Positions 7,776 through 16,985 are shown, counted from the stretch's first letter. The stretch is DNA of 64,000 nucleotides from Pseudomonas entomophila L48 (GCF_000026105.1 NC_008027.1:1174501-1238500), one strand, 5' to 3'. Made by a program: numbers and translations. The notes: generated from the letters alone by a model not told the origin.

Positions 7776-8243
7776 TCAGCCCAAAGGCCCTAAAGTATTA
7801 CCAGTAAAATATCTAGTATCAGTATCCGCTGCAGGCTCAAGCCCGCCGTAGAACTCATTTATATGGAACTTCTTTGATAGTTCATCGGCATACCCCTGCA
7901 TAGCAAGCATTACACGATCAATGTCAAACGACGGGGCGTCATTGAAAGACAGCTCAACATCCACTTCGCCCTTATACTTAATGACTCTCAAAAAAACCAG
8001 AGGAAGACGTATGGTTCCTGAAACATTAAACTCATGCAAACGCTCCATCAGGCACACATCTCCCTGATGGGCAAAAAACGCATCAATCAAATTTTTGTTA
8101 ATTCCCGCCGAAACATCCCCTCCAAGTTCTTCAGAAACAGCTAAGCCAGAGAGGGCTTGAGATTCCATCTCTATGCATTCCAGCAATACACGCAAGTCGC
8201 TTTTTGCAACTTGCTGAAGAACAACCTCATAGGACTCAGACAT
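7776..8243 (-). CDS. Immunity protein for the RHS toxin tip
   Basis: This 155-residue protein begins 6 bases after the stop of the RHS gene, so the two are almost certainly co-transcribed and translationally linked; the ribosome site falls in the end of the toxin gene. It is acidic and AT-rich in codon use compared with its neighbours, has no signal peptide or membrane segment, and should act in the cytoplasm. I recognise no named immunity family. The role is inferred from position directly behind a polymorphic toxin tip. Confidence 0.75.
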   Translation of the reverse strand: MSESYEVVLQQVAKSDLRVLLECIEMESQALSGLAVSEELGGDVSAGINKNLIDAFFAHQGDVCLMERLHEFNVSGTIRLPLVFLRVIKYKGEVDVELSFNDAPSFDIDRVMLAMQGYADELSKKFHINEFYGGLEPAADTDTRYFTGNTLGPLG

Positions 8244-8249
8244 AAGTAC

Positions 8250-11200
8250 TCAATCAATAAATCCTTTGAAAGTTCCGTCCATATTCAGCCGAACACCGCG
8301 ACCATCAGGCAGCCGCTTCTCCATGAAGTTAAGCCCTTTGTCGGTTGTAACCTGCTTGAACTCCCCTGGAGCCCGTGCAATTTCCCGCAAATGCTTCATA
8401 GCCTGACCGTTCCAGGTAGCCATTGATCCTGTAGTTTTACCCCAGATATCTGGATTTCTACCGGCATGCTTAGATAGTCCGTGACCGATTACCGTGGTGC
8501 CCTTGTAAGGTGCTTGGGCAGACTCAAGAACCGTTTTAACTTCCCCAAAAGACGCAGGTTTTTTTGTACAAGCGCAAAGGCCTAATGGGTCTACCCAAGC
8601 TACAGGGTTTCTCGCATACGAATATAGATTTATGCCCCCTGCATAACTAATTGGGTCCTGCCCCAAGAATCTTCCGACCTTTGGATTATAGTACCGATAG
8701 CGGTTGTAGTGCAGCCCGGTCTCATGGTCGTGGTACTGCCCCTGGAAGCGAATCGAGTTGCCTAGGCCGTGCTGTTTCGCCCAATCCGAGTGCTCCTCTT
8801 TGACTTCACCCCACGCCTTGTACTGTCCCGCCCAAGCGACATTGCCTTGCTCATCGGTGAGCTCCATCGGCGTACCGAGATGGTCGCAGTGGTACCAGGC
8901 AATCGCCTCGAACGCCAGCGGTTTCACCTCGGTGTGCCACAGCGGATCCTGATCGAAGTCGTATTCGCGCCGGCTCCAATCCGGTTGCTTGTGCAGGCGG
9001 ATCGGGCTCTTGCGCAGGGCCTGGGCGACCGGCACGAAGCTGCCCGGCTCGTACAGATAATGCACGGTGCGACCGGTGTCGCCTTCGTCGCGTGGCGGTG
9101 AACTCTCCCAGGCCAGGATGTCGCCATCCCAACCAAACAGGGTGAAGCCACAGCCAAGCTCGCGTTGACGCTTGGCCCGTTGCAGTTGGTTCCAGCCGGT
9201 CCCCGCCTCGGGGCGGTCCCAGAAATGCGCCACCGAATGCTTGTGCAAACGCCGACCCAGGGCGTCGTAACTGTAGTCGACCTTGAGCTTGTCGTCGTTG
9301 TAACCCGTTAACCGGTCGAACAGGTCCCAGGTGAAGTGGGCATGGGCGCCGTTGTGCAGGCGGTGCACCAAGTTGCCGCGTTCGTCGTATTTGTAGTGGG
9401 TGCCGGCGTACTCGCGCAGCAGGTTGTCCATCAGCTTGTTGCGCCGTTGATCGGTTTCCAGCGGGCGGTTCAGTTCCTGGGTTTTCTGATCCAGCAGGTT
9501 ACCGGCCGGGTCGAAAGCGAAGGTTTCCACGCCCAAGCGGCTGGTGGCCTTGAGCAAGCGGCCGACGGGGTCGTACTGGTACTCAAGCTGCCCCCGACGG
9601 CTGTCGTGGATGTTGCTCAGTTGCCCGGCCGCGTCATAACGGTACTGGCGCTTGAGCAAGGTGGACTGGCCGTCGTGGCTGCCTAGCAGCTGTTCCTGCA
9701 AGCGCCCGGCCGGGTCCCAGGCCTGCGTCTGCATCAGCTTGTTGCCCTGATGCCGCACCACCTCGCGGTGCAGGTCATCGCGCTCGTAGGCCAACATCTC
9801 GTGTTGGTCGAGGGTCATACCGAGCAGGTGGCCACTGCCATAGGTCAACCAGCTGACCTTGTGCCCGTCCGGACGAATCGTTGCAGTACGTTGGTTGAGC
9901 GCATCGTATTCGTGCTGCCACACCGCGACCATCGGCGTGCCGGTGGCCAGGTAGTACTGGTGCTCGCGGGTCAAGTTACCGGCTTCGTCGTGGAACCATT
10001 GCAGCTTGCTAGCCGCGTTGACGGCCTGGATCAACTGGCCGTTGCCATCGTAGGCGAAGGTTTCGCTCTGGCTTTGGTTGCCCAGGCGGGCCGTGCGCTC
10101 ACTCAATCGGCCCATCGGGTCGAAGATCAGTTCGATGCGGCGTTGGCCGACCTGGGTGCTCGCCAACCGGCCGCTGTACGGGTCGTACTGGTAACGGGTG
10201 ACCAGGCCATCGAAGCCGGTCTCTTGCAGCAGCCGGCCGACCGGGTCGTAGAGGAAGGTGGCCCTGCTGGTGTTCTCGTTTTCCAGCCCGATCAAGCGGC
10301 CGAGCTTGTCCCAGCGGTAGCGCAGGGTGTGCTCGTTGGCGTCGATGCGCTCAGCGAGCATACCGGCAGCGGTATAGGACCAAGTGGTGCAGCGATCAAG
10401 TGCGTCGACATGCGCCAGCAGACGCCCTTCGGCATCGTAGTTGAAGCGCTCCTCGGTCTTGTCCGGGTGGGTGACCTTGGCCAGTTGCCCGGCCTGGTAT
10501 TCGTAGGCGGTCGTGTTACCCGCTGCATCGGCGAAGGCGGTCAGCTGGCCGAAGGCGTTGTATGTCCACTGGCTGGTTTTGCCCGAGCAGTCCGTGTATT
10601 CAAGCAACTGCCCAGCAGCGTTGTAGGCGAGAGTCTTCTCGTTACCCAACGCATCCTTGATCGCCTTGACCAACCCGGCCGGGGTGTAGGCGAACTCGGT
10701 CTTGTGGCCCAGCGGATCGATGCTCTCGACCAGGTTGCCGCGTTCGTCATAGTCGCGCAGCCACAAGCCACCCTCGGCATCGCGCAGCTTGATCGGCTGG
10801 TCGTGATCGTCGTAGGCGTAGTGCACCGTGCTGTGGTCGGCACGGATGTGCTGCAGCAGGTTGCTGCGCTCATCGTAGGTGTAGCGGTCCTGGCTGCCGT
10901 CGGGGTGGACGTGGCGGATGACGTTCTTGCGTTCATCGCGGAACAGCCATTCCTCGCGGCCGTCCGGGTGGATCAGGCGGTAGGTGTAGCCCAGGGCGTC
11001 ATAGTAGTGCCAGGTTTCCTGGCCGTGAGCGTCGGTGACATAGGTCAGGCGGATGTTCGGGTCCCAGGCCAGACGGGTCTCGAAGCTGCCGTCGTCGGCC
11101 CACTCGTGGATGGCCTTGGCCTGCGGGCCGCTGCCGTCCCATTCCAGGTTGATGCCGCGCCCGGTGCGGTCGGTGTAGCGGGTGATCAAATGCTGCTGGT

Positions 11201-12902
11201 ACTGGTACTGCCAGGCGGCGCCGTGCTCGTCCTGGGCGGAGATCAGGTCGCCGTGGCCGTCGTAGTGATAGCCGCACAGCTGGCGCAGCGGCGTGCCATC
11301 GACCACTTGCCACAGGCCTTGCAGGTGGCCGTGGTCGTCGAGCAAGGTGCCCAGTTGCAGATGGACTTTCTCGGGGTCGTTGTCGGAATAGGTGTTGATG
11401 TCCGACAGCACCGGGCGGCCGTTGTGGCTGTGCTCGTAGTGCAGCATCGCCCCGGCGCCGCTGCGCAGCTGGATGTGCGTCAGGTAGAAGCGGTCACCCT
11501 GGCGGGCATAGGTTTCGCGGCGGTCCAGGCCACGCAACAACACCAGTTGTTGCTCGGCGGTGCGGACCAGGCTGAGGTACTCGATCGGGTCATAGTGTGG
11601 CTTGCCGACCTTGGGCAGCGGGTAATCGTGGCTGCGGCCGTCGCTGTCGTGGAAGACCACGCCTTTTTCGACGACATCAATGCAGGTGGTGAACTCGGTG
11701 ATCCAGCGGGCGCCGAGACTGCCGTCGTCCAGCTTGGCCAGCCGCGAGTTGTACACCCGCGTCCAGTTGACCGGGAACGGCCCGGACAGCGCGAAATCCT
11801 GGTGGGCCAGCGTTTCGTCCCCGAGCACATGGCCGATGCTGAACCCGGTGCAGGCACAGGGGCCGTTCTTCGCAGGCTTGGGCTGCTTGTTGGCGCGGAC
11901 CTGGCTGCGCACCACCTCGGTCGGCCCTTCGGGGTGGATATGCCGGGCCTGGTGAGTGACGCCGGGGCGGATGGCGACGGCCATGCCTGGGCGGCGCGGG
12001 TTGGCCAGCACGGTCTCGAGCAGGCGGGTCAGCAGCCAGGCGATGCTGTTTTCCATACCCGCGCTGCCCAGGGCCTGCAGGCGCTGGGGCACGACCTTGG
12101 CCAGGTCTTCGAGGGTGCGGATCAACGGCCCGAGCAGGCTGTCCAGTTCGCCGCTGAAGTGGCGGGCGACGCTGTTGTAGCCGTCCTTGAGGCTGCCCTC
12201 GGTGGCGTTGGCCAGGGCTGACAGGGCCAGGCGCCAGGCGTCGGTTTCGAGGGCCGAATCGTACAGCGCCACCTGGGCCATCTGGGCACGGGCCAGGCGA
12301 TGGCTGCTGGCGGCATCCAGGTCGCCACGGGCGGCGGCGGCAATGGTCTTGGCCAACGAGGTGAACAGCAGGCGCGCGGTGTCGGCGGCGGCGCTGAGCA
12401 TCGCCGGCAACTGGGCCAGGGCCTCGCGCACGTAGTGCTCCAGGGCGCCGCGGATATTGGCGTGCAGGTGGCCGTCGATGATTTCCAGGATCACCGCGCC
12501 GATGTGCGCGCCGGGACGGCGACGCAGGGTCTGGCGGGTCAGTTGCAGCACCGGGCGCAGCACCGTGCGGGCACGGGACAGGCCGGGTGGGTAGGGGACG
12601 ATGCCGATCAGGTTGATGCCCAGGCTGACCCATACGAGCGGGTCGGGGGAAGGGTTTTCGACCAGTTCGAGGATGTCGATCAGCGCGTCCATGCAGGACA
12701 GGGCGTTGGCCATCACCGGCACGCTTTCGGCGGCCTGGCGCAGCAGTTGCAAGTCGACCAGGCCGTAGCTGATTTCCCGCAGCCAGTGGTCGACGGAAGC
12801 GGCGGCGGCGCCGAGGTCTTCGCTGAGGAGGGTGTCGAGGGGGGCAATGGCGATCTGGATTTCGCGCGTGGTGAGCGCGGCATCGACGGGTGCGGCAGAC
12901 AT
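8250..12902 (-). CDS. RHS-repeat polymorphic toxin with variable C-terminal tip
   Basis: This 1550-residue protein starts with about 340 mostly helical residues of unknown role. A DUF6531-type entry segment follows (FSIGHVLGDETLAHQDF, about 350), then many YD/RHS repeats (for example 'YDERGNL', 'YDPVGRLL') that build the shell, and the conserved end 'GQYHDHETGLHYNRYRYY'. The core ends at 'VDPLGL' (8577-8594), the usual self-cleavage site. The last 108 residues (8253-8576) are the toxin: 'GHGLSKHAGRNPDIWG' and a final 'DGRGVRLNMDGTFKGF', which look like BECR-fold RNase-type tips with His/Arg catalysis. No PAAR, VgrG or Eag chaperone gene is in the window. Delivery by type VI secretion is inferred from the family. 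Confidence 0.88.
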   Translation of the reverse strand: MSAAPVDAALTTREIQIAIAPLDTLLSEDLGAAAASVDHWLREISYGLVDLQLLRQAAESVPVMANALSCMDALIDILELVENPSPDPLVWVSLGINLIGIVPYPPGLSRARTVLRPVLQLTRQTLRRRPGAHIGAVILEIIDGHLHANIRGALEHYVREALAQLPAMLSAAADTARLLFTSLAKTIAAAARGDLDAASSHRLARAQMAQVALYDSALETDAWRLALSALANATEGSLKDGYNSVARHFSGELDSLLGPLIRTLEDLAKVVPQRLQALGSAGMENSIAWLLTRLLETVLANPRRPGMAVAIRPGVTHQARHIHPEGPTEVVRSQVRANKQPKPAKNGPCACTGFSIGHVLGDETLAHQDFALSGPFPVNWTRVYNSRLAKLDDGSLGARWITEFTTCIDVVEKGVVFHDSDGRSHDYPLPKVGKPHYDPIEYLSLVRTAEQQLVLLRGLDRRETYARQGDRFYLTHIQLRSGAGAMLHYEHSHNGRPVLSDINTYSDNDPEKVHLQLGTLLDDHGHLQGLWQVVDGTPLRQLCGYHYDGHGDLISAQDEHGAAWQYQYQQHLITRYTDRTGRGINLEWDGSGPQAKAIHEWADDGSFETRLAWDPNIRLTYVTDAHGQETWHYYDALGYTYRLIHPDGREEWLFRDERKNVIRHVHPDGSQDRYTYDERSNLLQHIRADHSTVHYAYDDHDQPIKLRDAEGGLWLRDYDERGNLVESIDPLGHKTEFAYTPAGLVKAIKDALGNEKTLAYNAAGQLLEYTDCSGKTSQWTYNAFGQLTAFADAAGNTTAYEYQAGQLAKVTHPDKTEERFNYDAEGRLLAHVDALDRCTTWSYTAAGMLAERIDANEHTLRYRWDKLGRLIGLENENTSRATFLYDPVGRLLQETGFDGLVTRYQYDPYSGRLASTQVGQRRIELIFDPMGRLSERTARLGNQSQSETFAYDGNGQLIQAVNAASKLQWFHDEAGNLTREHQYYLATGTPMVAVWQHEYDALNQRTATIRPDGHKVSWLTYGSGHLLGMTLDQHEMLAYERDDLHREVVRHQGNKLMQTQAWDPAGRLQEQLLGSHDGQSTLLKRQYRYDAAGQLSNIHDSRRGQLEYQYDPVGRLLKATSRLGVETFAFDPAGNLLDQKTQELNRPLETDQRRNKLMDNLLREYAGTHYKYDERGNLVHRLHNGAHAHFTWDLFDRLTGYNDDKLKVDYSYDALGRRLHKHSVAHFWDRPEAGTGWNQLQRAKRQRELGCGFTLFGWDGDILAWESSPPRDEGDTGRTVHYLYEPGSFVPVAQALRKSPIRLHKQPDWSRREYDFDQDPLWHTEVKPLAFEAIAWYHCDHLGTPMELTDEQGNVAWAGQYKAWGEVKEEHSDWAKQHGLGNSIRFQGQYHDHETGLHYNRYRYYNPKVGRFLGQDPISYAGGINLYSYARNPVAWVDPLGLCACTKKPASFGEVKTVLESAQAPYKGTTVIGHGLSKHAGRNPDIWGKTTGSMATWNGQAMKHLREIARAPGEFKQVTTDKGLNFMEKRLPDGRGVRLNMDGTFKGFID
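8253..8576 (-). other. Toxin tip domain of the RHS protein (probable RNase)
   Basis: This marks the 108 residues after the DPLGL boundary. Base composition drops in GC relative to the RHS shell, as usual for exchangeable tips. Candidate catalytic residues are His in GHGLSKH and Arg in DGRGVRLN. Nuclease activity is inferred by resemblance to BECR-fold toxins and is not certain. Confidence 0.55.
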
Positions 12903-13049
12903 CGTGAAAGGGCCTTCCTAGGCGGGGGACGTTGAGGCCCCGGGTGGTCCGTGAGGGCGAAATGATACTAAGGCGGGGGTGGTTCGGCCATGGGGGAAAC
13001 CCTGAGGTGGGTGTGGGAATGCGCGGGGTGGGGAGGCTGTGCCGGCCCT

Positions 13050-13169
13050 ATCGCGGCTGAAGCCGCTCCTACAGGGACCGCGCCGACCTCTGTAGGAGCC
13101 AGCTTTGCTGGCGAACCGGGTCTGACGCGGGACCGCGGTGTGTCCTTCGCCAGCAAGGCTGGCTCCTAC
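13050..13169. repeat. Cluster of three REP copies
   Basis: REP copies at 13050-13072 (GCGGCT stem, inverted), 13092-13116 and 13146-13169 (GCCAGC stems, a pair in opposite orientation) lie between the RHS gene start and olsA. Two different stem types are mixed in one locus. Confidence 0.85.
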
Positions 13170-13192
13170 GGGGCGAGTGGTTTGACCGGTGC

Positions 13193-13975
13193 TCAGGCGG
13201 CCTTGGCCTGGCGGCGGGGCTCGATCTCCTCGACGCCGAACAACGCCAACTGGATTGCCTGCTGCGCCTGGAACGCCAGGGCAGCACGTTCCTTGCCCGC
13301 GCTGTTGATCGGCGGCATCAGGTGGATAACCACCTCGCCCCGGTCATGCCCGAACAGGCGCATCAGGTGCGACACCAGATCGTCCTCACCAATAAATGGC
13401 GCGATCGGGTCGGGCTCACCCGCGCGCAGGTACTGGATTGCTACCGGCTGCACCGGCGCGCCCTGGTCGATGGCCCCGGCCAGCAGCCGGCCATGGAAGG
13501 TGCGCAGGCTACGGCCATCGGTGGTGGTGCCTTCGGGGAAAATCAGCAGTGGTCGTGCCTGCCCCAGCTGGCCGGCGATCTGCTCGCGCAGGCGCTGGGC
13601 GTCGCCACCGCCGCGGCGGATGAACAGCGTCCCGGCTTTCTCGGCCAGCCAGCCGGCCACCGGCCAGTGGCGCACCTCGGCCTTGGACAGGAACGACAAC
13701 GGGGTGAGCATGCCGAGCAGGGGGATGTCGGTCCACGACACGTGGTTGCACACCCACAGCATCGGCCGTTGCGGCAGGGCACCAACCACGCGCACCTCGA
13801 AGGGCAGGGCGGCGACCAGGCGCCCCATGAACAGGCGGGTCCAGCGCTGGCGGCGCTCGATGGAGGCGTTCAGCCCCAGGCGCTCACCCAGGGCGATGAC
13901 GCTGGCCATGGCCAGGCCCAGTACCAGCACCAGGCACAGTCGCAGCAGGCGGGCACTGGCCCGCAGCCGCCGCAT
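13193..13975 (-). CDS. olsA: Lyso-ornithine lipid O-acyltransferase
   Basis: This 260-residue PlsC-family acyltransferase has a membrane anchor at about residues 10-30, the catalytic 'NHVSWTD' (H-x4-D) motif and the acceptor-binding 'FPEGTTTDG'. In ornithine-lipid synthesis OlsA adds the second acyl chain to the lyso-lipid made by OlsB. The ATG at 13975 overlaps the stop of the upstream olsB gene (TGATG), which points to translational coupling and supports this start over longer upstream frames. The general family could also act on lysophosphatidic acid; the olsB partner makes the OlsA role likely. Confidence 0.88.
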   Translation of the reverse strand: MRRLRASARLLRLCLVLVLGLAMASVIALGERLGLNASIERRQRWTRLFMGRLVAALPFEVRVVGALPQRPMLWVCNHVSWTDIPLLGMLTPLSFLSKAEVRHWPVAGWLAEKAGTLFIRRGGGDAQRLREQIAGQLGQARPLLIFPEGTTTDGRSLRTFHGRLLAGAIDQGAPVQPVAIQYLRAGEPDPIAPFIGEDDLVSHLMRLFGHDRGEVVIHLMPPINSAGKERAALAFQAQQAIQLALFGVEEIEPRRQAKAA

Positions 13976-14730
13976 CAGACCGCCGCCTTGAAGTGGCGGG
14001 CGTAGCGCGGGCAGAGGTCGTCGCGCTTGAGCAGGATGAACACGTCGGCGACCTGGAAGTCCTCGTCCCAGCACGGTTCGCCGCAGATCTTCGCGCCCAG
14101 GCGCATGTAGGCCTTGAGCAGCGGCGGCATCTCGGCGATGACGTTGTTCGGCAGGGCCAGGGTGGGCAGCGGGTTCTTCGGCTCGGCGCGCAGGTGCTCG
14201 GTGCACAGGTAGCGCTCGCGCAGGCGCTGCATGATCGCGTGGGCCTGCACGCCGCCGTCCTGCATGGGGATGCTGGCGCAGCCCATCAGGTAGCTGTAGC
14301 GGCCTTCGTTGAGCACTTCGGCCAGTTCCCCCCAGAGCACGGCGATGGTGCCGCCGCTGCGGTAGGCCGGGTCGACGCAGGTGCGGCCCAGTTCGAGGAT
14401 CGGGCCCTGCAATTGCAGCAGACCGTGCAGGCTGAACTCTTCTTCGCTGTAGAAGCGCCCCAGGCTGCTGGCGGCCTGGTGGTCGAGCAGGCGGGTGGTG
14501 GCGACCAGCTGGCCGGTGGCCAGGTCGCGCACGCCGATGTGGCGGCAGTGGATGTCGTAGTCGTCCATGTCCAGGCCGTGTTCGGCGCCCTTGAGCTTGG
14601 CCTTGAATTCGGCACTGAACACCTTGAAACGCAGGGCCTGTGCTTCCTGCAGGGCCGCGGCGCCGACCAGGCGTTCGGCTTGCAGACGGCGTTCAGTGCT
14701 GTTGTCGCCAGAGCGAGCGATCCGAGTCAT
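13975..14730 (-). CDS. olsB: L-ornithine N-alpha-acyltransferase
   Basis: This 251-residue GNAT-type acyltransferase of the OlsB/hemolysin family has '[14 protein letters not shown]' near residue 30, 'HGLDMDDYD', 'VATTRLLD', and '[17 protein letters not shown]' as acyl-donor binding segment. It transfers a 3-hydroxyacyl chain from ACP to ornithine, the first step of ornithine-lipid formation in the inner membrane. The ATG at 14730 is chosen over an in-frame start 8 codons upstream because it follows the better ribosome site ('gagactcgca'). It is first of the olsB-olsA operon. Such operons are often induced by low phosphate, but I see no clear Pho box. Confidence 0.88.
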   Translation of the reverse strand: MTRIARSGDNSTERRLQAERLVGAAALQEAQALRFKVFSAEFKAKLKGAEHGLDMDDYDIHCRHIGVRDLATGQLVATTRLLDHQAASSLGRFYSEEEFSLHGLLQLQGPILELGRTCVDPAYRSGGTIAVLWGELAEVLNEGRYSYLMGCASIPMQDGGVQAHAIMQRLRERYLCTEHLRAEPKNPLPTLALPNNVIAEMPPLLKAYMRLGAKICGEPCWDEDFQVADVFILLKRDDLCPRYARHFKAAV

Positions 14731-14874
14731 TGCGAGTCTCCATAAGCCAGCCAAAGGGTTGCGGCCGGTCGGCTTTGTTGTGCAAAGTCAGCCTAGGTAC
14801 GCGTGGTGTCACCCCTGTGAATCTTTGGTGATGCTTGCGTGACACCCCCTCCGCCAGCCCACAAGGAGCGCCCG

Positions 14875-15762
14875 ATGGCCTGGTTGCAACGACTCAATGA
14901 CCCCCTGCGCCTGCCTTTGGCGGCGACCCTGGGTGAAACCTATACGGCCGTGCTCGAACGCCTCGGTGCGGTTGCTCCGTTCGAACTGGCGGTGCTCGGT
15001 GGGCGGGCGATGGCCACCCCGGGGCTGGCCTTCCTGCTCGGTTACCAGGCCGCGCTGCGGGTGCTGTGGCCCAGCGCGCCGGCCAGCCTGGGGGCGCTGT
15101 GCGCCACCGAGCGGCGCAGCGTGCGCCCGGCCGACATGCACACGCGGCTCGATGGGCTGCGCCTGAGCGGCAGCAAGGATTTCGTCACGGCGGGCCTGGA
15201 GGCCGAATGGTTGCTGGTGGCGGCGCGCAATGAAGGGCAGGGCGAGGCGCCGAGGCTGCAACTGGCGGTGGTCTATCCGGGCGAGCCCGGTGTCACCCTT
15301 GAGGCCTTGCCGACGCTACCGCTGATGCCAGAGGTCGGCCACGGCCGGTTGTTGCTCAAGGATGCGGCGTGCGAGTTGCTGGCCGGTGATGGCTGGGATG
15401 CCTACGTCAAACCTTTCCGCTCCCTCGAGGACCTGTATGTGCTCGCTGCCCTGGTGGGCTGGCTGCATGGCGTCGCGCAGGAGTGCGCGTGGCCACAGGA
15501 TCTGCGCCTTCGTCTGGTCGGCTTGTTGGCCGGCTGCGCCGAGGGCAGTCGGCAATGTCCCGACAGCGTTGCCTGTCATCTGTTACTGGGTGGGTTGTTC
15601 GCCCAGTTCCAGAGCCTGCGTGGCGAGATAGACAAAGCCCTGGCGGCCGGCCCCGGGCACTGGGCGCAGCTGTGGCAGCGTGATCAGGGTGTACTGGCAT
15701 TGGCCGCCGCCGCCCGTGATAAACGCCTGGCCAAGGCCTGGACTGCCGCTGGATTGTCATGA
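14875..15762 (+). CDS. Short acyl-CoA dehydrogenase-like protein
   Basis: This 295-residue protein is read from the ATG at 14875 behind 'aaggagcgcccg'. It has features of the acyl-CoA dehydrogenase middle beta domain ('LSGSKDFVTAGLEAEWLLVAAR') followed by a helical part, but is about 90 residues shorter than a typical enzyme, and I cannot locate the catalytic Glu region. It is divergent from olsBA (144 bp gap). It may be an inactive or specialised relative. Flavin binding and substrate are unknown. Confidence 0.65.
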   Translation: MAWLQRLNDPLRLPLAATLGETYTAVLERLGAVAPFELAVLGGRAMATPGLAFLLGYQAALRVLWPSAPASLGALCATERRSVRPADMHTRLDGLRLSGSKDFVTAGLEAEWLLVAARNEGQGEAPRLQLAVVYPGEPGVTLEALPTLPLMPEVGHGRLLLKDAACELLAGDGWDAYVKPFRSLEDLYVLAALVGWLHGVAQECAWPQDLRLRLVGLLAGCAEGSRQCPDSVACHLLLGGLFAQFQSLRGEIDKALAAGPGHWAQLWQRDQGVLALAAAARDKRLAKAWTAAGLS

Positions 15763-15810
15763 AAGGCTGAGATGCTGGGGGATCCTTTGAACCAGGGCCG
15801 CTGTGCGGCC

Positions 15811-15876
15811 CATCGCGGCTGAAGCCGCTCCTACAGGGTTTTGCGCGGTCCTTGTAGGAGCGGCTTCAGCCGCGAT
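15811..15876. repeat. REPIN (GCGGCT/AGCCGC stems)
   Basis: Inverted REP copies 15811-15834 and 15853-15876 with an 18-base spacer, both with the GCGGCTTCAGCCGC stem-loop, lie just before the serine-hydrolase gene. Confidence 0.85.
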
Positions 15877-15908
15877 GGCTGCACAGCAGCCCCCTGCAGG
15901 CACTCCCC

Positions 15909-16985
15909 ATGAAGGCACTGTTGTTTGCCCTGGCCATGACGGTTGGCCCTGCCTGGGCCGAAGACTGGCCCACGGCACAATGGCCGGTCGATGAGGCCCA
16001 CTTCGACTGGCAGGCTGTCGACACCTATGCCTTCGCACCTCGCGATGCCGCGCGTGGCGGCATTCGTACCGACGCGCTGTTGATCATCCGCGATGGCCGC
16101 ATCCTCCATGAGCGTTACGCGGCGCCAACCAGCGCCGACACCCCGCACCTGACCTGGTCGGTGAGCAAGAGCGTGCTGGCCACACTGATGGGCGTGGCCT
16201 ATGGTGAAGAGCGCTTCCACCTTGATGACTCCGCGGCCCGCTACTATCCGGCCTTGCAGTCACACCCCGGGTTGCGCATCGCCGACCTGCTGCACTGGGC
16301 CAGCGGCCTGGCCTGGCAGGAGGACTACGAATATGCGCCGCTGAAGTCGTCGGTCGTGGCCATGCTCTACACCCGAGGCCGAGGCGACATGGCAGGCTAC
16401 ACCGCAGCGATGCCTGCCGACAGCCCGCCAGGCAAACGCTTCCTCTATTCCAGCGGTGACACCAACCTGCTGGCCGCGACCCTGCGCGGCATGGTCGAAC
16501 CGGGTCGCTATGCCGACTACCCCTGGCATGCCCTGTTCACGCCGTTGGGTATCACCAGCGCCGTGTGGGAGCGCGATGCTACCGGCACCTACGTCGGCTC
16601 TTCCTACCTTTACCTGAGCGCCCGTGACCTGGCGCGTATCGGCCTGTTGATGCAGCGTGACGGACGCTGGGGCGAGCGCCGTTTGTTGCCGGCGGACTGG
16701 GTGGCGTTCAACCGAACCGTCTTCACACAGGCCGAGCCTATCCCCGGCGAAGCCAATCCTGGCGGGCACTGGTGGTTGAACCAGCCGTTGCCTGGCAACC
16801 CTGCGCCTTGGCCGGATGTGCCGGCCGACACCTTCGCCGCCCTGGGCCACTGGGGCCAGGCATTGTATGTACTGCCGACGCAGAAGCTGGTGATCGTGCG
16901 CTACGCCGATGATCGCGACGCCAGCTTCAGCCACAACGAACTGCTCAAGCGGGTGCTGGCGGCCTTGGCCGGGGAGGGCGCATGA
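15909..16985 (+). CDS. Serine hydrolase of the beta-lactamase (class C/esterase) family
   Basis: This 358-residue exported enzyme has a signal peptide at residues 1-17 (cleavage near 'GPAWA'). The nucleophile motif SxxK is S-V-S-K at 84-87, a 'YSSGDTN' segment matches the Tyr motif, and 'GHWGQALYV' near the C-terminus takes the place of KTG. This set is typical of EstB/6-aminohexanoate-dimer hydrolase relatives rather than true beta-lactamases. Likely periplasmic esterase or amidase; substrate unknown. Its stop overlaps the start of the next gene by four bases (ATGA). Confidence 0.82.
   Translation: MKALLFALAMTVGPAWAEDWPTAQWPVDEAHFDWQAVDTYAFAPRDAARGGIRTDALLIIRDGRILHERYAAPTSADTPHLTWSVSKSVLATLMGVAYGEERFHLDDSAARYYPALQSHPGLRIADLLHWASGLAWQEDYEYAPLKSSVVAMLYTRGRGDMAGYTAAMPADSPPGKRFLYSSGDTNLLAATLRGMVEPGRYADYPWHALFTPLGITSAVWERDATGTYVGSSYLYLSARDLARIGLLMQRDGRWGERRLLPADWVAFNRTVFTQAEPIPGEANPGGHWWLNQPLPGNPAPWPDVPADTFAALGHWGQALYVLPTQKLVIVRYADDRDASFSHNELLKRVLAALAGEGA

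Noticed and set aside
7043..8600. CRISPR array or prophage in the AT-rich stretch
   Set aside because: No direct repeats of constant spacing and no phage genes. The AT-richness is explained by the toxin/immunity DNA.
9750..12221. 823-codon plus-strand open frame antisense to the RHS gene
   Set aside because: It is the reverse shadow of a GC-rich repetitive gene. The Val/Gln/Gly/Ala-rich product has no domain, and the minus strand is a clear RHS protein.
8250..12902. RHS protein as the TcC partner of the TcB at 49.6-54.7 kb
   Set aside because: TcC proteins are shorter (about 900-1000 residues) and lack the long N-terminus and DUF6531 entry segment. Distance and design fit a T6SS-type RHS instead.
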